Shown: positions 52,436 through 61,354 of the stretch, piece after piece | Layout: each line of letters begins with the position of its first letter | Position numbering within the stretch: the stretch's first letter is position 1 | Assembly: GCA_021738725.1 (NCBI GenBank) | Contig: JAIPBE010000005.1 | Location: 74,174-138,173 of the forward strand | Length of the DNA stretch: 64,000 bases | Reading direction: 5' to 3' | Source: Saprospiraceae bacterium | Lineage (GTDB): Bacteria; Bacteroidota; Bacteroidia; Chitinophagales; Saprospiraceae | Position numbers and translations under genes: made by a program | The notes under the pieces: generated by a model | Database searches by the model: none | What the model saw: only the letters and a program-made list of their open reading frames with translations | Told to the model about the DNA's origin: nothing

Positions 52436-52469
52436 TTTTTGGAATTCAGCGCTGTATACCTTACATTTG
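52436..52469 (+). promoter_or_regulatory. Predicted promoter of RNA gene (TTTTTG-N20-TACATTTG)
   Basis: TTTTTG at 52436-52441 and a perfect TAnnTTTG box at 52462-52469, exactly 20 bp apart. It matches the full Bacteroidota consensus in both elements and spacing. It points into a region with no plus-strand gene until 53433, so it most likely drives the structured RNA that follows. Confidence 0.65.
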
Positions 52470-52474
52470 AAATA

Positions 52475-52696
52475 CGGTGAACAGTCACCTAAGAAGCAGT
52501 CCACTTAAGCACCACTACGCTGTAGTTTGGCTCAACATGATGAAAATAAGGGTCGTACTTGATTTGTCAAGGGCGGGCCCCAACCGATCTCGATCGGTGT
52601 TCGTTCGAACCAGGGGGATTACCGAAATAAATCAGACGCCCTAATCCTGAATATTTGGGGTCCATATCTTCACCCAGGTGCTTAAGTGGCATTTTT
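52475..52696 (+). ncRNA. Candidate structured non-coding RNA, about 220 nt, family not recognised
   Basis: A closing helix of 13 perfect base pairs joins 52501-52513 (CCACTTAAGCACC) and 52677-52689 (GGTGCTTAAGTGG), 163 nt apart, followed by CATTTTT. Inside it can form: ACTAC/GTAGT (52514-52526), stacked next to the closing helix; CTTGA/TCAAG (52558-52571); a 9-bp long-range helix GGGCCCCAA (52575-52583) with TTGGGGTCC (52655-52663, one G-U); and, within that, ACCGAT/ATCGGT (52583-52598, sharing its first A with the long-range helix), GTTC/GAAC (52599-52610) and GGATTA/TAATCC (52616-52647). It lacks tmRNA, RNase P or SRP RNA signatures I know. Size and closing helix recall 6S RNA, but the multibranched interior does not. 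Likely an autonomous RNA gene opposite to both neighbours. Confidence 0.55.
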
Positions 52697-53342
52697 ATGC
52701 CCAATCGGAAGGCGGCAATTCTCTGAAATGGCCATTCATGCCCGCCTTTCTCCGAATTTCCTCCAGCTCCCTGACTGATGGCATCAAGTCTTCGAGATGC
52801 TGGATCACCATTTCCTGTCGATCCAATTCTTCCTGCAGACTGAGCATCTGATACTCTAAAGCCAGGTCCAAACCGATGTGATGGCCGATCGTGTAAACAG
52901 AAGTCAGCTCGCTTAACACAGGGACAACCTTGTCAATCTTTAACAACGTCCACAACTCGCGCACCAGATCGATGATCTTCAATCGATTCAGATCATGGCC
53001 ATTTTCAATGGAAGGTATCCGCTCGATCGACCCTCCGGGGTAAAGCCAGCCGATTAACATGGGAAAGAAGTCGATCGTTCTCACAATGCCTATCCCCTCT
53101 ACCGAGACATCCATTCGTCCATCATCGTACTGTTGGGCGATCTTGATCAATCTCATTTCAGTTGCCAATGATTGCACCTTCTTGTCGATCACTGCGGGGA
53201 TGCAGAATGAACCTCCGGTCTGGTGGATCTGATGGATCAACTGCCGATACCTTGGCTCGAAAATATGGAGATTCAGTCGCTCGCCCGGGAAAGGGACCAA
53301 CTCCAACGGAAAGTGAGGGATATGACTGTTTTGGATCTCCAT
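52695..53342 (-). CDS. LON substrate-binding domain protein
   Basis: 215 aa consisting only of the N-terminal LON (PUA-like) domain, without the AAA+ and protease parts of Lon. The opening HIPHFPLELVPFPGERLNLHIFEPRYRQLI is the family signature, followed by FCIPAVIDKK and a helical C-terminal part. Such stand-alone proteins are common in Bacteroidota; the function is not defined, perhaps peptide or protein recognition. Its TAA stop overlaps the T run at the end of the candidate RNA on the opposite strand. Divergent from the macroglobulin gene. Confidence 0.9.
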   Translation of the reverse strand: MEIQNSHIPHFPLELVPFPGERLNLHIFEPRYRQLIHQIHQTGGSFCIPAVIDKKVQSLATEMRLIKIAQQYDDGRMDVSVEGIGIVRTIDFFPMLIGWLYPGGSIERIPSIENGHDLNRLKIIDLVRELWTLLKIDKVVPVLSELTSVYTIGHHIGLDLALEYQMLSLQEELDRQEMVIQHLEDLMPSVRELEEIRRKAGMNGHFRELPPSDWA

Positions 53343-53432
53343 TTCAATATCTCAAATATTCTGGACAGCAAATATGCCGAAATCTACTATTTACCCATTA
53401 CACCGTCTTAAATTAGAGCCATAACCTCCAAC

Positions 53433-56400
53433 ATGCGGCACATCCCTCTCCCTTTGTTCCTGATCTGCTTGATTCTCTTGTCTTCCTGTGGTTCGCGAAA
53501 AACCGACCTATCAGATCCGGATGACTTTGAAGCCTACATTGCTGCCTTCAGTGGCCCACTCATCGCACGAACCAGTCCATTGCTGGTCACATTTACAGCT
53601 CCCTATGGAAAAGGCCAGGAAGACAAGGAGATCAAACCCAACCCGTTTACCATTGATCCGTCGATTTCCGGCTCTGCCTTGTGGGAAGATGATTACACGT
53701 TGCGGTTTACACCTTCGGAGCCCCTTCAGTCAGGAGCCGACTACATTGTACACCTGGATCTTGATCATCTGGTCCAGGGCCTGCCAGACTCTTTGAGCAC
53801 GTTTCACTTTCAGGTCCGTGTCAAGGATCAGTTTCTTCGCCTTCAGTTGGAAGATCTGACCATACCGGATGCCAGCAATCCCCAACTCTTCAGCCTGAAG
53901 GGAATCCTTCACACCAATGACCTGGCCGATCCGCAAAAGGTAGAAGCCTGTCTGTCCATACCCGATCTGGGAGGCAATGCAAAGATCACCTGGGATCATG
54001 ACCCGGGCGGACTTGTGCATCGGTTCATCATCCGGGATATTGCGCAAGACAAAGAAGATCAGGAGATTGCCATTCATATCGATGGGCGCCCGCTCGAACT
54101 GGATCAAACCAGCGAGGAGGCTTTGATCATTCCGGGCAGTGCTCAGTTTCGAGTAGCCAACATGCGGGTTGAACAAGGCAGCCAGTCCATTGTCCATCTG
54201 GTCTTTTCACACTTGGTCAACCGAGACCAGGACCTGACAGGACTCATCCTGATCCGGGAAAAACCAGCCTTGACCCCTCGTTTTTTGATCGATAAGAACC
54301 GGATCACCTGTTACTTCCCCGAGCGGTTGGAGGGCATCTTCAACTTGGATGTCCTGGTGGGTGTCCGCAATATTCAAGGGCAAAGATTGACCCAGCCCTA
54401 TTCTGCCAGAACTTCATTTACACAAGTCGCTCCCCAGGTACGACTGGCGGGCAATGGTATGATCCTCCCCCAATCCAGTGAACTCTATTTTCCATTTGAA
54501 GCCGTTAACCTGGAGGCTGTGGAAGTCGAGATCTTCAAGATCTATACAAACAACATTCTCCAATTCCTGCAGGTCAACAGCCTGGATGGATCTTATGAAC
54601 TGCAGCGCGTCGGTAAGATCATCCATAGAAGCACGGTGAACCTCAGTGCGCTGAACCCGGAAAGAAACAATTTCGAATGGGTCCGGTATGCCCTGGACCT
54701 GGCCCCACTGATCCAAAAAGATCCCAAAGCGATCTACCAGGTCAGGATTGGATTCTTGCCCAATCAGACCGCTTATAGCTGTGATGAACCGATCACATCC
54801 GATGTGTCCTCAGAGGGTGATGACCAGGATTATTGGCAACCCACTGACCATGGAGAGAATTCCATTATGGATGCTTACTGGGGACCCATGGGCTATCACA
54901 ACGGTTACTCCTGGGAGAACAGAGACAATCCCTGTACCCCTGAGTATTACAATGCAGATCGTTTTATCGCGCGCAATGTACTGGCCTCCGATCTGGGCAT
55001 TACGGTAAAAATGGGCGATAACGGGGATATCCTGACGGTTGTCACGGACTTGAGAACAGCAAATCCGATCTCCAGAGCAGAGGTCCAGTTTTATGACCAA
55101 CAGATCCAACGTATCCAGACTGTACGGACAGATGAAAGAGGTATTTATCTGGGAAAAGTGAAGACACCACCAGATTTTGTTGTCGTCCATTCCGGCGTTT
55201 CCTCGGGATATCTTGTCCTCAGACGGAACGAAAGTCTATCCACATCCGACTTTGAAACATCCGGAGTAGCCGTGCAGAAGGGCCTCCGCGGATTCACATA
55301 CACCGAGCGAGGCGTGTGGCGACCAGGAGATTCCATCTATATGAATCTCATCCTGCATGATCCCGAAAACACACTTCCCGACCATTACCCGGTCAGTATG
55401 GAATTGTTTGACCCTCGGGGACGTCTGTCTCAAAAAGTAGTCAACGCGACACCGGTGGGACCCATTTACGCCTTTCCGATTGCCACAGGTCCAGATGCTC
55501 CTACCGGAAGCTGGCATGCTAAATTCATGGCCGGCGGTGCGGTTTTTCATCACTATTTGCGGGTCGAAACCATCAAGCCCAACCGACTCAAACTGAAACT
55601 GGACTTTGGCAAAGACCGCCTTTCGATGGATGAAGAGCCCATCAGAGCCACCTTGAAAGCCAACTGGCTACATGGTGCTCCGGCAAAAAATCAAGCTGTT
55701 CAGATCGAAGCTAAAGCCAACCATATCAGACCAAATTTCAAGGGATTTGAAGGATATTCATTCGTCCAACCAGAACGACAGAATGAGACTTTCTCCGGTT
55801 TCGTCTGGGCCGAAGGGATGACGGATGAATCCGGGACTTACCAGATCAAGGGAAAACAGCTATTTGGTTCACAACGCCCTCCAGGTAAGGTCCGGATGGA
55901 TTTCAAATTTCGTGTCAATGAACCAGGCGGTGGCTTCAGTCAGGACTTTCGTTCCATCGAGTACGACCCATATCAATCATACTGTGGCGTTTCCGTTCCA
56001 AAAAACAAGAACGGGACACCCACCTTTGGTCCGAATGAAAAGGTCACCATCACATTTGCCTGTGTGGATCCATCCGGAAAACCGATCGCCGGACGGAAAC
56101 TGGCATTGAAAAAGGTCAAGCTCAAATGGCGGTGGTGGTGGGAACGATACCGGGACAACCGCATGGACTACAACCAGCAGGATGGCGAAGACCTCCAGCA
56201 GGAAACCACCGTTACCACCGATCGGAATGGCCTGGCCACCTGGACCCTGACCTTCCAGGAATATGCTCGCTATCTCCTGGAAGCCTGTGACCAGGTTTCG
56301 GGACATTGCGCCGGAGCCAACATCTACATATATGATCGCTCCAGTCCGTCTAATAGGGACGCGCGTTACTTTGCTTTTTCAACCGACAAGGAAACCTATG

Positions 56401-59036
56401 CGCCTGATGAAGAAGTACGCATCAACCTGCCGGGTGCTCCTGCAGCCAAGGCCTTGATCAGTGTCGAATCAGGTGCAGGCATTCTGGAAGCACATTTGAT
56501 CCCCCTCAAACCGGATCAGACCACTTACACCATCAAAGTATCCCGGGAGATGGTTCCCAATGTGTACCTGAATGTTGCGTTGATCCAGCCCCACGATGAA
56601 ACCGGAAATGACCTGCCTCTTCGTCTTTACAGTGTCCGTTCCATCAATGTGCAGGACCCGCAATCTCAGATACAACCTGTCCTGGAAGCTCCCGATGAAA
56701 TGCGACCTGATCAGAAATATGATATCACCGTTCGGGAATCCAATGGGAAGCCGATGTCGTATACCCTGGCATTGGTCGATGAAGGCTTGCTGGACTTGAC
56801 CCGGTTTCCTACGCCCGACCCGTATCGGCACATTTTTAGCAAGCAAGCCCTGGGAGTCAGCACCTGGGATGTGTTTGACCAGGTGCTCGGCGGATATGCA
56901 GGCGAACTACGTCGGATCGTAGCCATCGGAGGTGATGCTGCGGCAGCAAAACCGGATGGTAGTCCGAAAGCAAACCGATTCAAACCGGCCATCATACATC
57001 TCGGTCCTTTCGAATTGAAGGCCGGTCGGACGGCGAAACATCGCATTTCGATCGATAATTATGTTGGTAGTGTCCGGATGATGGCTGTCGCCGCCGGGAA
57101 TCTCGCCTACGGTCATGCGGAGAAAACCATCCCGATCCGGAAACCGTTGATGACTGTAGCGACTCTGCCTCGCCAACTCGGCATCCGGGAAGAACTGGCA
57201 CTTCCCGTGACCGTTTTTGCCATGGATAAAAAGATCAAGTCTGCCACGGTGACGGTCAAAGAGTCTAGTGGACTGGTCAAATTTACCGGATCACAGACCG
57301 CCAGTCTAACTTTTGCGAGCCCGGAAGAAAAGACCCTGTATTTCCCGATCAAGGTGCTTGAACGATCCGGAATAGCCCGTTTCAAGATCGAGGTAAAAGG
57401 CCAGGGCGAAACGGCCTCACAGGAAGTCGAGATCAACGTCAGAAATCCCAATCCGGCACAAACAGTGACACATACCCAATTGATCAAGGCCGGTCAAAGT
57501 GCCACCATCACAGCCCCACTGATCGGAACTGCCGGCACCAATCGTGTCCAACTGGAGGCTTTTACGCTTCCACCTGCGCAAGTGACCAAACACCTCAATT
57601 ATCTGATGAACTACAGTTTTGGATGTCTGGAACAAACCACTTCCAAAGTTTTTCCACTATTGTATATGGACAAACTCTCTGACATCCCGGAAGCTGCTGC
57701 CCGGGATATACGCGACCGCGTCACTGCCGGTATTCTTCGCATTCTGTCCATGAAAGATGGGTCTGGCCAACTGAATTATTGGCCGACCGGGAACTATCAT
57801 CACATGTGGAGTGAGATCTATGCCACGCTCTTCCTCCAACTCGCGAAAAAACAGGGATATTCTGTTTCAGAATCCAGCCTTCGTTCGATCATGTCCAATC
57901 AGAAACGTCTGGCCAATGAATGGTCATCGGATAAAAAGGTCCTGGAGAAATATGGCCAGTATACCCTAACAGAGCAGGCATTCAGGCTGTTCATGCTGGC
58001 GGTCAGTGGAGAGCCCCAATTGGGTGCTATGAACCGTCTTATGGAGGTCGCCAATTTGCCGGAACTGGAACGATGGCTTCTGGCCAGCGCCTACGCCCGA
58101 GCTGGAAAGATGGATATTAGTAAACGCCTCACCTCCGGTATGTCCAGGTCGGTTTCTATTTATCGGGACAGCCGTTACACTTTTGGTTCTGATGTTCGGG
58201 ATATGGGATTAATGGTGATCTCCATGTTGGATGCCAATGATCGGACCAATGCTTTTATCACATTGAAAGCGATGGCGGAACGCATGAATTCTGACCAGTG
58301 GTATTCGACCCACTCACTGGCCATCGGTCTTTGGGCCTATGCCAGCTATGCCCAAACCGTACCTGATCCTGCTAGTATGTCCTTGACCTATGTGCTATCC
58401 GATGGAACGAAAAAGCAAGTGGGAACCAGCCAGAACATGCTTCGCATAGAACTGGCCCCACCAAAAGTTGACAACAAGCCTTTGGTCATCACAAACAATT
58501 CCAAGACAGAGGTCTTTGTCCAATTGACCATGACAGGACAGCCAGACCTGGCCCGGGAGAAAGCAGAGGCCAAGGGTATCACTCTGGTGGTCAGCTATTC
58601 GCAACCAAATGGCTCGGCATGTTCGATTGATCGAATGGCGAGAGGCACCGACTTTATTGGTACAGCAAAGGTGTGGAATGCCTCTGCTACCGGAGAAGCA
58701 TTGACTGAGGTAGCGCTCCAGCAGATCATTCCTACCGGTTGGGAGATCCGCAACCTGAAAATGGATCAGGTGGCGATCACAACCCTGAAGTCATCTCCTT
58801 TCAAATATCAGGACGTCCGAGACGATCAGGTCAATCACTTCTTTGACTTGTTTGCTAACAAGAACAAAGACGGCAACCGCGAACCCCAGACATACCATAT
58901 GGCACTTACCGCTTCCTATCCTGGTAAATTCTATTTGCCGGCACAAAAAGTGGAAGCCATGTATAATCCCGATTTCTCAGCGATTGTCCCGGGAAAGTGG
59001 GTCGAAGTGTACGACCCTGCCTTGGAGGGCAATTGA
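53433..59036 (+). CDS. Alpha-2-macroglobulin family lipoprotein with thioester
   Basis: 1867 aa, by far the largest protein in the window. A lipoprotein signal ends in LLSSC (about Cys21), so it is probably attached to a membrane facing the periplasm or the surface. MG-type beta domains run through the first 1200 residues, including the MG2-type block SGVAVQKGLRGFTYTERGVW followed by RPGDSIYMNLIL. The thioester motif GCLEQ (Cys1398) lies in the helical TED domain after LMNYSFGC, with WSEIYATLFL and TLTEQAFRLFML helices following. Macroglobulins trap proteases that cleave a bait region. The usual companion pbpC (peptidoglycan glycosyltransferase) of enterobacterial yfhM is absent here. Confidence 0.93.
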   Translation: MRHIPLPLFLICLILLSSCGSRKTDLSDPDDFEAYIAAFSGPLIARTSPLLVTFTAPYGKGQEDKEIKPNPFTIDPSISGSALWEDDYTLRFTPSEPLQSGADYIVHLDLDHLVQGLPDSLSTFHFQVRVKDQFLRLQLEDLTIPDASNPQLFSLKGILHTNDLADPQKVEACLSIPDLGGNAKITWDHDPGGLVHRFIIRDIAQDKEDQEIAIHIDGRPLELDQTSEEALIIPGSAQFRVANMRVEQGSQSIVHLVFSHLVNRDQDLTGLILIREKPALTPRFLIDKNRITCYFPERLEGIFNLDVLVGVRNIQGQRLTQPYSARTSFTQVAPQVRLAGNGMILPQSSELYFPFEAVNLEAVEVEIFKIYTNNILQFLQVNSLDGSYELQRVGKIIHRSTVNLSALNPERNNFEWVRYALDLAPLIQKDPKAIYQVRIGFLPNQTAYSCDEPITSDVSSEGDDQDYWQPTDHGENSIMDAYWGPMGYHNGYSWENRDNPCTPEYYNADRFIARNVLASDLGITVKMGDNGDILTVVTDLRTANPISRAEVQFYDQQIQRIQTVRTDERGIYLGKVKTPPDFVVVHSGVSSGYLVLRRNESLSTSDFETSGVAVQKGLRGFTYTERGVWRPGDSIYMNLILHDPENTLPDHYPVSMELFDPRGRLSQKVVNATPVGPIYAFPIATGPDAPTGSWHAKFMAGGAVFHHYLRVETIKPNRLKLKLDFGKDRLSMDEEPIRATLKANWLHGAPAKNQAVQIEAKANHIRPNFKGFEGYSFVQPERQNETFSGFVWAEGMTDESGTYQIKGKQLFGSQRPPGKVRMDFKFRVNEPGGGFSQDFRSIEYDPYQSYCGVSVPKNKNGTPTFGPNEKVTITFACVDPSGKPIAGRKLALKKVKLKWRWWWERYRDNRMDYNQQDGEDLQQETTVTTDRNGLATWTLTFQEYARYLLEACDQVSGHCAGANIYIYDRSSPSNRDARYFAFSTDKETYAPDEEVRINLPGAPAAKALISVESGAGILEAHLIPLKPDQTTYTIKVSREMVPNVYLNVALIQPHDETGNDLPLRLYSVRSINVQDPQSQIQPVLEAPDEMRPDQKYDITVRESNGKPMSYTLALVDEGLLDLTRFPTPDPYRHIFSKQALGVSTWDVFDQVLGGYAGELRRIVAIGGDAAAAKPDGSPKANRFKPAIIHLGPFELKAGRTAKHRISIDNYVGSVRMMAVAAGNLAYGHAEKTIPIRKPLMTVATLPRQLGIREELALPVTVFAMDKKIKSATVTVKESSGLVKFTGSQTASLTFASPEEKTLYFPIKVLERSGIARFKIEVKGQGETASQEVEINVRNPNPAQTVTHTQLIKAGQSATITAPLIGTAGTNRVQLEAFTLPPAQVTKHLNYLMNYSFGCLEQTTSKVFPLLYMDKLSDIPEAAARDIRDRVTAGILRILSMKDGSGQLNYWPTGNYHHMWSEIYATLFLQLAKKQGYSVSESSLRSIMSNQKRLANEWSSDKKVLEKYGQYTLTEQAFRLFMLAVSGEPQLGAMNRLMEVANLPELERWLLASAYARAGKMDISKRLTSGMSRSVSIYRDSRYTFGSDVRDMGLMVISMLDANDRTNAFITLKAMAERMNSDQWYSTHSLAIGLWAYASYAQTVPDPASMSLTYVLSDGTKKQVGTSQNMLRIELAPPKVDNKPLVITNNSKTEVFVQLTMTGQPDLAREKAEAKGITLVVSYSQPNGSACSIDRMARGTDFIGTAKVWNASATGEALTEVALQQIIPTGWEIRNLKMDQVAITTLKSSPFKYQDVRDDQVNHFFDLFANKNKDGNREPQTYHMALTASYPGKFYLPAQKVEAMYNPDFSAIVPGKWVEVYDPALEGN

Positions 59037-59109
59037 GTGGAAAGCAAGAGCAATTAAAGGTGAATATGCCTGTATCCAGGAAATCACTTTTTCTTGTCTG
59101 AAGGCCAGT

Positions 59110-59156
59110 AAAACGACTATCCCCATTGGGCATTGCCCAATGGGGATAGTCGTTTT
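59110..59156. terminator. Very strong bidirectional terminator
   Basis: A near-perfect inverted repeat: arms 59110-59132 and 59134-59156 pair over 23 bp, with AAAA on the left and TTTT on the right. It separates the convergent macroglobulin and MbnP-like genes. Confidence 0.92.
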
Positions 59157-59176
59157 CGATCAGAATTGGAAAAGAT

Positions 59177-60151
59177 TTACTGGCTGATGATCAGTTGTGA
59201 TCCCAGAACGCGATCCTGATCCAGAAGAATCACTTGATAGGTGCCCGGGCCTGGGATGGAGAGTTCTTGTATGTCTCCTGCCAACCCGACAGTCTTCTGC
59301 GTGATCAAGTTGCCCGTCATATTCATGATCCGGATCATGGCCTGAGAGGTCAATTGTTCCCGAGCACAGCGAACCCGAACTATATGTCCGGTCGGGTTAC
59401 CGAGGATCTGAAGTCCCGAATTTACTGTCTTTTGGTTTTCTGTAGACGTTACAAAGGGTAAAGCGGTAAATACGGGGCCCTTATTCCAGTTGCCCATCAT
59501 CTTCGTGACAATCGAACCACTGCCGTGGAGGATATTGTCCATACTGAGTTGATCGAATAATTTGAGGTAATCTGCATGGAGAAGCACAACCGCACTGACA
59601 CCCACCGACTGAGGTTCATCCAGCATGACCTCCACATGTGTGAGCAATTCATCCCCAACTACATGGAATTCCCAGACTTTCTCTGGGTCCCCATCCTGGT
59701 TGTTGTCGAGCAAGCCTTCTATCGCCAGAAACCGGTATCCACTTAGCCAGCCCCAATGCATGCTGGGAGACTGGAAAGACAAGGGATGGCTGGCTGGCCA
59801 TTCGGCAGGATCGGCATGATTGGTCACACTGTCCACTCCGATCGAAAAAGCAATCCCTTCAATTTCCTGAATATCGGCCATGCCCAGATCATACGTATCC
59901 TGAAAGCCGTGAACCAACAGATAAAGGTCATCAAATGCAAAGCGTTGACCACCATCATGGATCAGTTCAATACCACTCAGGTAATAGGATAACCGTGTCA
60001 CCATGAAGTTGCCCTGGATAGACGAGTAGATTTCTCCTTGTGCCAATGCTTCATCAGCAATGGTATGTTGGAATTTCAGGGTTACGGGCACCTCCTGAGC
60101 GGACACAGCCGCCGTGAAGATCAGACTGAAAAGGACGAGGATTGATTTCAT
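59177..60151 (-). CDS. MbnP-like protein with T9SS sorting domain
   Basis: 324 aa with a signal peptide ending in AVSAQ. The MbnP-type domain (about 20-225) shows VTRLSYYLSGIELI, DLYLLVHGFQDT, and the SMHWGWLSGYRFLAIEG block, which corresponds to the conserved tryptophan region of MbnP copper-binding proteins. The last 75 residues (LQILGNPTGHIVRVRC to VLGSQLIISQ) look like a T9SS type A sorting tail, so it is secreted. No mbnH (diheme peroxidase) gene is adjacent. It follows a small cysteine-rich membrane-protein gene by 18 bp, so the two may be cotranscribed. Confidence 0.85.
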   Translation of the reverse strand: MKSILVLFSLIFTAAVSAQEVPVTLKFQHTIADEALAQGEIYSSIQGNFMVTRLSYYLSGIELIHDGGQRFAFDDLYLLVHGFQDTYDLGMADIQEIEGIAFSIGVDSVTNHADPAEWPASHPLSFQSPSMHWGWLSGYRFLAIEGLLDNNQDGDPEKVWEFHVVGDELLTHVEVMLDEPQSVGVSAVVLLHADYLKLFDQLSMDNILHGSGSIVTKMMGNWNKGPVFTALPFVTSTENQKTVNSGLQILGNPTGHIVRVRCAREQLTSQAMIRIMNMTGNLITQKTVGLAGDIQELSIPGPGTYQVILLDQDRVLGSQLIISQ

Positions 60152-60169
60152 CGAATGGCTGATTAGGAA

Positions 60170-60379
60170 TTAGGCTTTACCTGGCTCTGGCATCTTACAT
60201 GCTTCGTCTGCCTGTTTGCCACAGACCGAACATTCCCCCAATTGATTTTTCAACATAGGGTTGTTGGACGAACAACTGCCTCTGAATTCGTTTCCGGTCA
60301 GGATATGACGGATGTTAATGAGGACGAAAGAGATCAGGAATACGCCAAAAATAATGGCAAGTGTGTAGAGGAATTGCAT
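60170..60379 (-). CDS. Small cysteine-rich membrane protein
   Basis: 69 aa. One N-terminal membrane helix (about 3-24), then a soluble tail with four cysteines: GSCSSNNPM, ECSVCGK and EACKMPE (C-x14-C-x2-C-x7-C). The pattern GSC...C..C.....C recalls NqrM (DUF539), which helps assemble Na+-NQR, but the match is not close enough to name it. Cysteines could bind a metal or cluster. Close to the MbnP-like gene (18 bp), which suggests metal-related work. A perfect -7 box (60399-60406, minus) precedes it. Confidence 0.8.
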   Translation of the reverse strand: MQFLYTLAIIFGVFLISFVLINIRHILTGNEFRGSCSSNNPMLKNQLGECSVCGKQADEACKMPEPGKA

Positions 60380-60398
60380 AATGATTGCTTGTACAGAC

Positions 60399-60406
60399 TA
60401 CAAATC
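60399..60406 (-). promoter_or_regulatory. Predicted -7 box of small membrane protein/MbnP operon (TAGATTTG)
   Basis: Reads TAGATTTG on the minus strand, a perfect TAnnTTTG match 19 bp before the ATG at 60379. On the plus strand a CATCTTTG (60421-60428) may serve the divergent mazG. Confidence 0.45.
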
Positions 60407-60453
60407 TAACAGCTTCCCCCCATCTTTGGTTCCGAAATACAAAATGCTGACAA

Positions 60454-61236
60454 ATGGACCCTCAACGACACCGCAAAAGTGAAGAAGCCTTTGGTCGGCT
60501 TTGTACGATCATGGATGAATTGCGCGAGCAATGTCCATGGGATAAAAAACAAACGCTCGGTAGTCTCCGCAATCTGACCATCGAGGAAACATATGAGCTG
60601 GCAGATGCTATTCTGGATGAAGATCTTCCGGGTGTCAAGGAGGAAATTGGCGACTTGATGCTCCATATGGTCTTTTATGCCCGTATCGCAGAAGAGCAAC
60701 AAGCGTTCGATATAGCAGATGCATTGCACGCGATTTGTGATAAACTGATCGAAAGACATCCCCATATCTATGGAGATGTGGAGGTGGCTGATGCAGAAGA
60801 GGTCAAACAGAATTGGGAGAAGATCAAGTTGAAGACGGGTAAGAAATCCGTTCTGGAAGGTGTGCCCCTGTCCTTACCGGCGATGGTCAAAGCCTTTCGG
60901 ATGCAGGAGAAAACGGCTCAGGTTGGATTTGAATGGGATAGACCGGACCAGGTCTGGGAAAAAGTGATGGAAGAGATCCTGGAATTGCGGGAAGCCCTGG
61001 ATGGTGGACATGGGGAGGAGCGTGTGGAAGAAGAGTTCGGTGATGTCCTGTTTTCGTTGATCAATTATGCACGATTTATCAAGGTGGACCCGGAGACAGC
61101 CCTGGAACGGGTCAATCGAAAGTTTAAAAAGCGTTTTGAGTATATCGAAGCCCACGCCGGACGGGACTTGAAGACTATGAACCTGGACGAAATGGATGTG
61201 CTGTGGGAGGAAGCCAAACAATTTGATCGAAAATAG
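60454..61236 (+). CDS. mazG: Nucleoside triphosphate pyrophosphohydrolase
   Basis: 260 aa, full-length two-domain MazG. Hydrolyses NTPs and dNTPs to NMPs and pyrophosphate, cleaning nucleotide pools. The N-terminal domain has CPWDKKQTLGSL, IEETYELADAI and the metal-binding EEIGDLMLHMVFYA. The C-terminal domain repeats this with EILELREALDG and EEEFGDVLFSLINYARFI (E-E-x2-D type). RMQEKTAQVGFEWD between the domains is typical. It precedes rpsO by about 120 bp. Confidence 0.96.
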   Translation: MDPQRHRKSEEAFGRLCTIMDELREQCPWDKKQTLGSLRNLTIEETYELADAILDEDLPGVKEEIGDLMLHMVFYARIAEEQQAFDIADALHAICDKLIERHPHIYGDVEVADAEEVKQNWEKIKLKTGKKSVLEGVPLSLPAMVKAFRMQEKTAQVGFEWDRPDQVWEKVMEEILELREALDGGHGEERVEEEFGDVLFSLINYARFIKVDPETALERVNRKFKKRFEYIEAHAGRDLKTMNLDEMDVLWEEAKQFDRK

Positions 61237-61266
61237 GTCGGCCCGGTGATAAAAGACTGTGGCTTA

Positions 61267-61297
61267 TTTGAATATCTCTGGGAATCAACTACCTTTG
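61267..61297 (+). promoter_or_regulatory. Predicted promoter of rpsO (TTTG-N19-TACCTTTG)
   Basis: TTTG at 61267-61270 and a perfect TAnnTTTG box at 61290-61297, 19 bp apart. The predicted start leaves a leader of about 50 nt before the rpsO ATG, where S15 might bind its own mRNA. It also argues against the longer frame starting at 61259. Confidence 0.6.
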
Positions 61298-61354
61298 CAC
61301 CCGCTAAAGAAGATTTTCGAAATCGCATTTGGTCACCTATTTATTTTGATAACT

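Larger units (their letters stand above)
52293..52694. other. 402-bp gene-free stretch containing a candidate RNA gene
   Basis: Both flanking protein genes lie on the minus strand. The stretch contains the promoter of the aminotransferase operon (52316-52323, minus) and, on the plus strand, a full promoter and a strongly structured candidate RNA (52475-52696). I see no coding sequence. Confidence 0.75.

Noticed and set aside
52501..52689. An insertion element bounded by 13-bp inverted repeats
   Set aside because: Inverted repeats at the ends could mean a MITE, but there are no flanking target duplications, the interior folds into nested helices, and a promoter lies just outside. An RNA gene explains more of the data.
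52475..52696. tmRNA, RNase P RNA or SRP RNA at this locus
   Set aside because: No tRNA-like acceptor with CCA, no peptide tag frame, and no conserved RNase P or SRP core sequence is seen.
60170..60379. Naming the small cysteine-rich protein NqrM
   Set aside because: The cysteine pattern is only loosely alike and no nqr genes are present in the window.
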